From NCBI RefSeq assembly GCF_014649835.1, contig NZ_BMTU01000001.1:310001-374000 (forward strand): a DNA stretch of 64,000 bases, given 5' to 3'. The notes beneath the pieces are model-generated. The model searched no databases. It was not told the origin of the DNA and saw nothing but the letters and a program-made list of their open reading frames with translations. The translations under genes were made by a program, and so were the position numbers. Source of the stretch: Streptomyces pilosus. Its GTDB lineage: Bacteria > Actinomycetota > Actinomycetes > Streptomycetales > Streptomycetaceae. Below are positions 57,465 through 64,000 of the stretch, piece after piece. The stretch's first letter is position 1; each line of letters begins with the position of its first letter.

Positions 57465-59369
57465 ATGGACCTGGCACGCCTCCCCCACGACGACCGTCCC
57501 TTCGCCCTGCTGCGCCGCCGCACCCCGGGCCGTGACCACGACGTGGTCGAGCTGCTGATCGGCCCGGTAGGCGTCCGTGAACGCCTCGCCGACCTGCCCG
57601 GCGAGGGGCTGGCGCTGGTCCCCTTCCGGCAGATCCGCGAGCGCGGCTTCGACGTGCGCGACGACGGCACCCCGCTGCTGGTGCTGATCCCCGAGGAGCG
57701 CCACGAGATCCCCCTCGCGGACGCCCTCGACCGGCTCCCCGCCCATGACGTCCGCGTCGAGGGCGGCGGCTTCGACGTCGACGACGAGGAGTACGCGCGG
57801 ATCGTCGGCCGGGTCCTCGACGAGGAGATCGGACGGGGGGAGGGCGCCAACTTCGTGATCCGCCGGACGTACCAGGGGCGGATCCCCGGGTTCGGGCGTT
57901 CCGACGCGCTGGCTCTGTTCCGGCGCCTCCTGGAGGGCGAGCGGGGCGCGTACTGGACGTTCGTCGTCCACACCGGGGACCGGACGCTGGTCGGGGCCAG
58001 CCCCGAGGTGCACGTCAGGGCGTCCGGCGGGACGGTCGTGATGAACCCGATCAGCGGCACCTACCGCTACCCGGCCGAGGGGCCCACCCCCGAGCACCTG
58101 CTCGGCTTCCTCGCCGACGGCAAGGAGATCGAGGAGCTGTCGATGGTCGTCGACGAGGAGCTCAAGATGATGTGCACCGTCGGCGACATGGGCGGCGTGG
58201 TGGTCGGCCCCCGGCTGAAGGAGATGGCCCACCTCGCGCACACCGAGTACGAGCTGCGCGGCCGGTCCTCGCTGGACGTGCGCGAGGTACTGAGGGAGAC
58301 CATGTTCGCGGCGACCGTCACCGGGTCGCCGGTGCAGAACGCCTGCCGGGTGATCGAACGGCACGAGGTCGGCGGGCGCCGCTACTACGCGGGCGCGCTC
58401 GCGCTGATCGGCCGGGAGCCGGGGGGCGACGGGCCGGAGGGCGCCGTCGGTGGCCAGACGCTGGACTCCCCCATCCTCATCCGGACCGCCGACATCGACG
58501 CGGCCGGGCGGCTGCGGGTGCCGGTCGGGGCCACGCTGGTGCGCGGCTCGAACCCGGCGGGCGAGGTGGCGGAGACCCACGCCAAGGCGGCCGGGGTGCT
58601 GGCGGCGCTGGGGGTGCGCCCGGGACGCCCGCGCGGTGAGGACGTACGGCCGGGACTGGCCGACGATCCGCGGGTGCGCGCGGCGCTGGACGGACGCCGG
58701 TCCAGGCTGGCGCCGTTCTGGCTGCGCATGCAGGAGCCGTCGGCGGCGCTCACCGGGCACGCCCTGGTCGTCGACGGGGAGGACACCTTCACCGCGATGC
58801 TCGCCCACGTGCTGCGGGCCGCCGGTCTGGAGGTGACCGTGCGCCGGTTCGACGAGCCGGGTCTGCGGGAGACGGTCCTGGCGCACCCGGGTCCGCTGGT
58901 GCTGGGTCCTGGCCCGGGCGACCCGTCCGACACGGCCGACCCGAAGATGCGCTTCCTGCGCGCGCTCACCGCCGACGTCCTCCGGGACGGCCGCCACGGC
59001 GTCCTCGGCGTCTGTCTCGGCCACGAGCTGATCGCGGCCGGGCTGGGCCTGGAGATCGTGCGCAAGGACGTCCCGTTCCAGGGGGCGCAGACGGAGATCG
59101 ACCTGTTCGGGCGGCCGGAGACGGTCGGCTTCTACAACAGCTTCGTGGCGCACTGCGACGACGACACCGCGCGGGAGCTGGCCGCGCACGGCGTCGAGGT
59201 GAGCCGCACGGCGGGCGGTGAGGTGCACGCGCTGCGGGGGCCCGGCTTCGCCGGGGTGCAGTTCCACCCCGAGTCGGTGCTGACGCTGAACGGCGCGGCG
59301 GTGGTGCGGGAGCTGATGGGTCAGCTGCGGGGCACCAGCACGTTCTCCGAGCGGCGGCCCGCGGTGTAG
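57465..59369 (+). CDS. trpEG: Anthranilate synthase, fused TrpE-TrpG
   Basis: A 634-residue fusion that makes anthranilate from chorismate and glutamine. The chorismate-binding part (about 1-420) has GASPEVHV, NPISGTYRYP, ELSMVVDEELKMMC and TVTGSPVQNA. The glutamine amidotransferase part (about 430-625) has the nucleophile Cys517 in GVCLGHE and His601-Pro-Glu603 in QFHPES. Fusion in the E-G order resembles the phenazine-type and rhizobial enzymes, but the trp attenuator upstream ties this one to tryptophan synthesis. GAGGAA stands eight bases before the ATG; ATGs at 57420 and 57435 are alternatives. Confidence 0.93.
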   Translation: MDLARLPHDDRPFALLRRRTPGRDHDVVELLIGPVGVRERLADLPGEGLALVPFRQIRERGFDVRDDGTPLLVLIPEERHEIPLADALDRLPAHDVRVEGGGFDVDDEEYARIVGRVLDEEIGRGEGANFVIRRTYQGRIPGFGRSDALALFRRLLEGERGAYWTFVVHTGDRTLVGASPEVHVRASGGTVVMNPISGTYRYPAEGPTPEHLLGFLADGKEIEELSMVVDEELKMMCTVGDMGGVVVGPRLKEMAHLAHTEYELRGRSSLDVREVLRETMFAATVTGSPVQNACRVIERHEVGGRRYYAGALALIGREPGGDGPEGAVGGQTLDSPILIRTADIDAAGRLRVPVGATLVRGSNPAGEVAETHAKAAGVLAALGVRPGRPRGEDVRPGLADDPRVRAALDGRRSRLAPFWLRMQEPSAALTGHALVVDGEDTFTAMLAHVLRAAGLEVTVRRFDEPGLRETVLAHPGPLVLGPGPGDPSDTADPKMRFLRALTADVLRDGRHGVLGVCLGHELIAAGLGLEIVRKDVPFQGAQTEIDLFGRPETVGFYNSFVAHCDDDTARELAAHGVEVSRTAGGEVHALRGPGFAGVQFHPESVLTLNGAAVVRELMGQLRGTSTFSERRPAV

Positions 59370-60316
59370 TCGAGGACGTTGTTCACGGTCGTCTCGACGA
59401 TCTGTCCGACGGCGTCCTCGGTGTAGTACGCCTGGTGGGAGGTCATCAGCACGTTGGGGAAGGTGACGAGGCGGGCGAGGGTGTCGTCGTCGACGGCCTC
59501 GAGGGACTTGTCGAGGAAGAAGAGTCCCGCCTCCGCCTCGTACACGTCCAGGCCGACGCCCGTGAAGCGGCCCGCGCGCAGTTCGGCGACGAGGGCCGCG
59601 GTGTCGACGAGGCCGCCCCGGCTGGAGTTCACCAGGATCGCGTCGTCCCGCATCGCCTTGAGGGCGGCCGCGTCGATGAGGTGGTGGGTGGAGGGCAGCA
59701 GCGGGACGTGCAGGCTGACCAGGTCGGCCTGGGCGAGCAGGTCCTCCTTGGGGACGTAGGTCATGCCGAGTTCCCGACAGGCCGGGTTCTCGGCGACGTC
59801 CCAGCCGAGCAGCCGCATACCGAAGCCGTGGGCGATGCGGGCGAACGCCTCGCCGATCTTCCCGGTGCCGAGGACTCCGGCGGTGCGGCCGTGCATGTCG
59901 CGGCCCATCAGCCCGTCGAGCCGGAAGTCGAAGTCGCGGGTGCGGGTGGAGGCGCGGACGACCCGGCGGTTGACGGCCATGGCGAGCGTCCAGGCGAACT
60001 CGGCGACCGAGTACGGCGAGTAGAAGGAGACCCGGGCGACGGTCAGGCCGAGCCGTTCGGCGACGTCCAGGTCGATGTTGTTGAAGCCGGTGGAGCGCTG
60101 GGCGACCATCCGGGTGCCGCCGGCCGCGAGGTCGGAGAGCACCTCGGCACCGAGGTCGCAGTTGACGCTGGTGGAGATGATCTCGTGGCCGGCGGCGATG
60201 GGGGCGGTGTCCGTGTTGAGGAAGACGTCCAGTCCGCGCACCGGGTGGTGGCTCGCGAAGGCCTGCTCGACCAGGGGCTTCTCGTCCGCCTGTACACCGA
60301 ACGCCAGGATCTCCAC
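59321..60316 (-). CDS. D-2-hydroxyacid dehydrogenase (D-lactate dehydrogenase type)
   Basis: A 331-residue NAD-dependent enzyme. The cofactor motif is GVLGTGKIGEAFARIAHGFG (about 148-167), with the substrate Arg in VNSSRGGLVDTAAL, the Glu in VYEAEAGLFF and the catalytic His in MTSHQAYYTE. It should reduce pyruvate to D-lactate or act on a related 2-oxoacid. GGAGGG stands before the GTG. Its 3' end overlaps the convergent trpEG by 49 bases. Confidence 0.88.
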   Translation of the reverse strand: MEILAFGVQADEKPLVEQAFASHHPVRGLDVFLNTDTAPIAAGHEIISTSVNCDLGAEVLSDLAAGGTRMVAQRSTGFNNIDLDVAERLGLTVARVSFYSPYSVAEFAWTLAMAVNRRVVRASTRTRDFDFRLDGLMGRDMHGRTAGVLGTGKIGEAFARIAHGFGMRLLGWDVAENPACRELGMTYVPKEDLLAQADLVSLHVPLLPSTHHLIDAAALKAMRDDAILVNSSRGGLVDTAALVAELRAGRFTGVGLDVYEAEAGLFFLDKSLEAVDDDTLARLVTFPNVLMTSHQAYYTEDAVGQIVETTVNNVLDYTAGRRSENVLVPRS

Positions 60317-60435
60317 GGGGTCCCTCCGGGTTGTGTGCGGGTTCCTCTGCCGTACCGGCGGCTGCCCACCGCCGTACCGGCGAATATACGGGCGCGCCTC
60401 GCCCGTCCGGGCGGGGACGGGCGGGCGCGCGGCGG

Positions 60436-61128
60436 TCACTCGTCGTCGAGGCCGCGCTCGATGGCGTAGCGGACGAGCTCCACGCGGTTGTGCAGCTGGA
60501 GCTTGCCGAGGGTGTTCTGGACGTGGTTCTGCACGGTGCGGTGGGAGATGACGAGCCGCTCGGCGATCTGCTTGTAGCTGAGGCCCTTGGCGACCAGGCG
60601 CAGCACCTCGGTCTCGCGGTCGGTGAGCCGGGGGGCCTTGCTCCCGCCGTCGGCGGGGGCGGCACCCGCCGGTTCGGAGGCGAGGCGCCGGTACTCGCCG
60701 AGGACCAGTCCGGCCAGTCCGGGGGTGAACACGGGGTCGCCGGCGGCGGTGCGGCGCACGGCGTCCTGGAGTTCCCCGGTGGAGGCCGACTTCAGCAGGT
60801 AGCCGGTGGCGCCGGACTTCACCGCCTCCAGGACGTCGGCGTGTTCGCCGCTGGCCGAGAGCACCAGGACGCGGACGGCGGGGTCGGCGGCGACGACCTC
60901 CTTGCAGACCTGGACGCCGGGCCTGCCGGGCAGGTTGAGGTCCAGGACGAGGACGTCGGGTGCGGCCGCCTTGGCGCGGCGGACCGCCTGGTCGCCGTCG
61001 CCGGCGGTGGCGACGACCTCGAAGCCGGACTCGGACAGGTCGCGGGCGACGGCGTCGCGCCACATGGGGTGGTCGTCGACCACCATGACCCTGATCGGAT
61101 CGGCCGGCTTGCCGGTGGTGTCCGTCAT
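60436..61128 (-). CDS. LuxR-type response regulator
   Basis: A 230-residue NarL/LuxR regulator. The receiver domain starts IRVMVVDDHPMWRD with the phospho-acceptor Asp in VLVLDLNLPG and Lys in GYLLKSAS. A linker of about 25 residues leads to the helix-turn-helix LTDRETEVLRLVAKGLSYKQIAERLVISHRTVQNHVQNTL. Its ATG overlaps the stop of the kinase gene by four bases, so the two form a pair. Confidence 0.9.
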   Translation of the reverse strand: MTDTTGKPADPIRVMVVDDHPMWRDAVARDLSESGFEVVATAGDGDQAVRRAKAAAPDVLVLDLNLPGRPGVQVCKEVVAADPAVRVLVLSASGEHADVLEAVKSGATGYLLKSASTGELQDAVRRTAAGDPVFTPGLAGLVLGEYRRLASEPAGAAPADGGSKAPRLTDRETEVLRLVAKGLSYKQIAERLVISHRTVQNHVQNTLGKLQLHNRVELVRYAIERGLDDE

Positions 61129-62378
61129 CGCTGCTCCGCCTTCCCCCGCGGGTCGTTCCCGTTCTTCGTCTCCTTGGGCACCTTCAGTTCGACCTCCGTG
61201 CCCTGTCCCGGCACCGAGATCAGTTCCGCGCTGCCGCCGAGGTCGCGCAGCCGGCCGCGGATGGAGAGGGCCACGCCGAGCCGTCCCTCCCCCTCGGCCT
61301 GGGCGAGCCGTCCGTCGGGGATGCCGGGTCCGTCGTCGCGGACGGTGACGATCACCTCGTCCGGTTCGTCCTCGACCAGGATCCACGCCCGGGCGTCCTC
61401 CCCCGCGTGCCGGCGCACGTTGTCCAGGGCGGCTCCGACCGCGGCGGCCACCTCCCGGGCGGCGGCCGGCGCGAGCGGCACCGGCGCTCCCGGTTCGGCG
61501 AGCGCGACCAGGGCTCCCGCGTAGGGGGCGAGCAGGGACCGCAGGTCAACCGGGCCGTCGTCGGCGGCCTCGTCCCCGTCCTGGTCCACGGCCCGTACGA
61601 GGGCGCCCCGGGCGGTGTCCTCCGAGGCGCGGGAGACGGGGACGAGTCCGCCGGAGACCAGGGTGCGCAGGGCCACCTCCTGCTCGCCCGCCATCCGGCC
61701 CAGCTCCGCGGCCTCGCCGCCGATCACCGCGCCGCGGCGCTGCACCATCGCCAGCACCTGGAGCACGCTGTCGTGGATGTCCCGCGCGAGGCGCTCGCGC
61801 TCGCGGGTCGCGGCCTCGATCTCCAGGGCGCGGGCGAGGGTGCGCTCGGAGGCGCGGGCCACCTCGACGACGTAGCCGATGGCGATGGAGGCGACCCAGA
61901 CCAGGATCACGTTGTGCACGGTGTCGCGGGCGGGACCGCCGCGTTCGATCAGGTTGGCGACGGCGACGAGGGTGGAGGCGAGGGCCGCCCAGCGCCAGCC
62001 GCCCTTGATGGCGAAGGCGAGCACCGCTCCCGCGGTCCAGATCGAGGGCAGGGTCGGGCCACCCGCGTGGACGCGCTCGGCCGCGTCGGCGACCGGGGTG
62101 AGCAGGATGCCGGTGAGCGCGAGGGTCAGGTCGGCGGCGAGGAACCGGTTGGTGCAGGCGGCGGCGCTCGCGACCTTCGGCAGGGTGGCGAGGGTCCACA
62201 CCACGAGGACGGCGAAGAAGCCGACGGCGAGCCAGGGGCGGGTGAACTCCTCGTGGGCGGTGGCGAACAGCCCGACCGCGTAGAGCATGGCGAGGACCCG
62301 GTAGCCGGTCAGGGCACGCCACAGCGGCTGCTCGACCGACATGCGTACGACTCTTTCGCGCTTGGCCATGTCCCCCAT
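61125..62378 (-). CDS. Sensor histidine kinase, NarL-pairing type
   Basis: A 417-residue membrane kinase with about five or six hydrophobic segments in the first 170 residues, similar to the MacS group. The phospho-acceptor His is in ERERLARDIHDSVLQVLAMVQRR, and the ATP-binding part has AALDNVRRHAG (N box) and VRDDGPGIPDGR (G box). The signal is unknown. Three tandem ATGGGGGAC units give ATGs at 62387, 62378 and 62369 in one frame, so the exact start is uncertain. Confidence 0.85.
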   Translation of the reverse strand: MGDMAKRERVVRMSVEQPLWRALTGYRVLAMLYAVGLFATAHEEFTRPWLAVGFFAVLVVWTLATLPKVASAAACTNRFLAADLTLALTGILLTPVADAAERVHAGGPTLPSIWTAGAVLAFAIKGGWRWAALASTLVAVANLIERGGPARDTVHNVILVWVASIAIGYVVEVARASERTLARALEIEAATRERERLARDIHDSVLQVLAMVQRRGAVIGGEAAELGRMAGEQEVALRTLVSGGLVPVSRASEDTARGALVRAVDQDGDEAADDGPVDLRSLLAPYAGALVALAEPGAPVPLAPAAAREVAAAVGAALDNVRRHAGEDARAWILVEDEPDEVIVTVRDDGPGIPDGRLAQAEGEGRLGVALSIRGRLRDLGGSAELISVPGQGTEVELKVPKETKNGNDPRGKAEQR

Positions 62379-62404
62379 GTCCCCCATGCCCCCGTCCGGC
62401 CCTG

Positions 62405-63223
62405 CTAGGGGCCGGACCCTCTCTCGGTCCGGTCCCGGTCGGCCTGCTCCATCGCGGCCCTCAGCTTCTCGGCCTGTTCCTTCTCCGCGCGGGCGAGGGC
62501 GGCCTTCGCGGCCTTCTCCGCTTCCTTCTCCGCCTTGGCCGCCTCCGCCAGCTGCCGCTTCATGGCGGTGGCGTACATGTCGACGTACTCCTGGCCGGAG
62601 AGCTTCATGATCTCGTACATGACCTCGTCGGTCACGGCGCGCAGGACGAAACGGTCGTGCTCCATGCCCTGGTAGCGGCTGAAGTCCAGAGGCCTGCCGA
62701 TCCGGATGCCGGGCCGCATCAGCTTGGGCATCACCTGCCCGGGAGGCTGGATCTTCTCGGTGTCGATCATCGCGACCGGGATCACCGGTGCCCCGGTGGC
62801 CAGCGCCACGCGGGCGAGGCCGCCCGGCTTGCCGCGGTAAAGGCGGCCGTCGGGCGAGCGGGTGCCCTCGGGGTAGATGCCGAACAGCTCGCCGCGCTCC
62901 AGCACCTCTATGCCGCTCCTGATCGCGGCCTCGCCGGCGCCGCGCGCCCCGGAGCGGTCCACCGGGAGCTGACCCACGCCCTTGAAGAAGGCGGCCGTCA
63001 TCCGGCCCTTCACGCCCGGGGTGGTGAAGTACTCCGCCTTGGCGATGAAGGTGACCTTGCGGTCCAGCACCGCCGGGAGGAAGAAGGAGTCCGAGAAGGA
63101 CAGGTGGTTGCTGGCCAGGACGGCCGGGCCCTCGGCGGGGATGTTCTCCAGGCCTTCCACCCAGGGCCTGAAGGCGAGCTTCAGCGGCCCTCCGATGGCG
63201 ACCTTCATCGTGCCGTACAACAA
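62405..63223 (-). CDS. 1-acyl-sn-glycerol-3-phosphate acyltransferase
   Basis: A 272-residue PlsC-type acyltransferase of phosphatidic acid synthesis. The HX4D motif is in NHLSFSDSFF and the second motif in FGIYPEGTRSPDG. A C-terminal tail of about 45 residues is a charged Lys/Glu/Ala coiled coil (KAEKEAEKAAKAALARAEKEQ), unusual for the family. A TTG start has GGGAGG upstream; the ATG five codons on is an alternative. In M. tuberculosis a similar gene (Rv2182c) lies in the same neighbourhood. Confidence 0.88.
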   Translation of the reverse strand: MLYGTMKVAIGGPLKLAFRPWVEGLENIPAEGPAVLASNHLSFSDSFFLPAVLDRKVTFIAKAEYFTTPGVKGRMTAAFFKGVGQLPVDRSGARGAGEAAIRSGIEVLERGELFGIYPEGTRSPDGRLYRGKPGGLARVALATGAPVIPVAMIDTEKIQPPGQVMPKLMRPGIRIGRPLDFSRYQGMEHDRFVLRAVTDEVMYEIMKLSGQEYVDMYATAMKRQLAEAAKAEKEAEKAAKAALARAEKEQAEKLRAAMEQADRDRTERGSGP

Positions 63224-63406
63224 CCGAGTGCCTCCCGTGCGTGTTGGTCAGACCATATCCCGGAGAGCCGTCGAAGGACCCGACGGCCCTGGTCGGTGTC
63301 AGTGCGGTCGCGTACGGTGAAGGTCCTGCAATCCGTGTGCCGTCCGTGTCCGGCCGTCGTGACGCGCCGGTCCTTCCCACCGACCCATCGAAACAGGAGG
63401 CCGCAG

Positions 63407-64000
63407 GTGTCGCTCCTGCCCGGCGCCGAGCCGTTCCGCCACGAGGGCGGGGAGACCGCCGTTCTCCTCTGCCACGGTTTCACCGGTTCGCCGCAGTCGC
63501 TGCGCCCCTGGGCGGAGTACCTCGCCGAGCGGGGCCTCACCGTCTCGCTGCCGCTGCTGCCCGGGCACGGCACCCGCTGGCAGGATCTCGGGGTCACCGG
63601 CTGGCAGGACTGGTACGCCCAGGTGGACCGGGAGCTGCGGCTGCTGCGGGACCGCTCCGAGCGGCTGTTCGTGGCCGGGCTGTCGATGGGCGGCGCGCTC
63701 GCGCTGCGGCTGGCGGCGCGGCACGGTGACGCGGTGAGCGGGGTGATGGTGGTCAACCCGGCGAACAAGGTGCACGGGGTGGCCGCGCACGCCCTTCCGG
63801 TGCTGCGCCACCTCGTCCCGGCGACGAAGGGCATCGCGAGCGACATCGCGAAGCCGCTGACCAGGGAGCTCGGCTACGACAAGGTGCCGCTGCACGCGGC
63901 GCACTCCCTGCGGAACTTCTTCCGGCTCGTCGACGGCGAGCTGCCCGGGGTCACCCAGCCGCTGCTGCTGATGCGCAGCCCGCAGGACCATGTGGTGCCG
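63407..64000 (+). CDS. Alpha/beta hydrolase, carboxylesterase (partial)
   Basis: The first 198 residues of an esterase, cut by the window end. The oxyanion-hole motif is LLCHGFTGSPQSLRPWAEYLAERG, and the nucleophile Ser is in VAGLSMGGALALRL. The acid lies near MRSPQDHVVP at the window end; the catalytic His is outside. It resembles the Est30-type esterases. AGGAGG stands six bases before the GTG. It is divergent from plsC. Confidence 0.85.
   Translation, partial: MSLLPGAEPFRHEGGETAVLLCHGFTGSPQSLRPWAEYLAERGLTVSLPLLPGHGTRWQDLGVTGWQDWYAQVDRELRLLRDRSERLFVAGLSMGGALALRLAARHGDAVSGVMVVNPANKVHGVAAHALPVLRHLVPATKGIASDIAKPLTRELGYDKVPLHAAHSLRNFFRLVDGELPGVTQPLLLMRSPQDHVVP

Noticed and set aside
57465..59369. 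Phenazine-type anthranilate or aminodeoxyisochorismate synthase
   Set aside because: The fused order resembles PhzE, but the trp leader peptide and attenuator upstream and the absence of phenazine genes point to tryptophan synthesis.
57189..60665. Extension of the DAHP synthase frame to 1609 codons
   Set aside because: The upstream part is antisense to trpL-trpEG and the dehydrogenase; class II DAHP synthases are about 450-465 residues and a -10 box precedes 57188.

Overview
The window is high-GC actinobacterial DNA whose gene content, GTG starts, translationally coupled overlaps and gene order identify it as a Streptomyces chromosome core region. It holds the division and cell wall (dcw) cluster and its flanks. 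The order (ileS, divIVA, yggT, sepF, yggS, pgeF, ftsZ, ftsQ, murG, ftsW, murD, mraY, murF, murE, ftsI, ftsL, rsmH) is, from memory, that of S. coelicolor SCO2076 to SCO2092. No tRNA, rRNA, insertion sequence, prophage or CRISPR array was seen.

Layout. 1-7.7 kb: the end of a PhoD-like phosphatase gene, a small hydrolase, an MscS channel, an SDR, a CPA1 antiporter, and the leftward unit dksA-like/lspA/rluD/GNAT. 7.7-11.4 kb: an isoleucine T-box leader and ileS; IleRS carries an altered GAHH signature. 11.4-29.7 kb: the leftward division and peptidoglycan cluster, with a good vegetative promoter in front of rsmH and a palindrome-rich region in front of ftsZ. 29.8-35.4 kb: a beta-carbonic anhydrase-like gene and a moxR/DUF58/transglutaminase operon closed by a 25-bp hairpin. 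35.7-37.8 kb: DUF3040, a methyltransferase and a HEPN-like protein. 38.0-41.5 kb: a degenerate ABC ATPase, a YhgE/Pip membrane protein and a TetR regulator, with a TetR-type palindrome at the head of the operon. 41.9-48.7 kb: an orphan CrtI-like oxidoreductase, a Tyr/Gln-rich membrane protein, metF, thiE, an Rv2175c-like DNA-binding protein and an NAD(P)/FAD reductase. 48.7-51.0 kb: a TPP riboswitch followed by thiO-thiS-thiG. 51.2-64 kb: a PASTA kinase, endonuclease IV, a molybdopterin oxidoreductase, bfr and bfd (bfd behind an iron box), class II DAHP synthase, a trp leader peptide with attenuator and fused trpEG, a D-2-hydroxyacid dehydrogenase, a two-component system, a PlsC acyltransferase and a truncated esterase gene.

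How the genes work together. mur genes and mraY/murG make lipid II, ftsW/ftsI polymerise and crosslink it, and ftsZ/sepF/ftsQ/ftsL build the septum, while divIVA directs tip growth. Three cis-acting RNA controls are readable: T-box (tRNA-Ile) on ileS, TPP on the thiazole operon, and tryptophan attenuation on trpEG. DAHP synthase feeds chorismate to the divergent trpEG. bfr stores iron and bfd is expected to release it under iron control. Several genes (mscS, crtI-like, PASTA kinase, DAHP synthase, trpL) have a -10 hexamer 6-7 nt before the start codon and look leaderless.

The least understood parts are the pseudo-ATPase/Pip/TetR operon, the three-arm repeat over the endonuclease IV start codon, the 30-bp palindrome before bfr, the minisatellite before thiE, and the GAHH IleRS.
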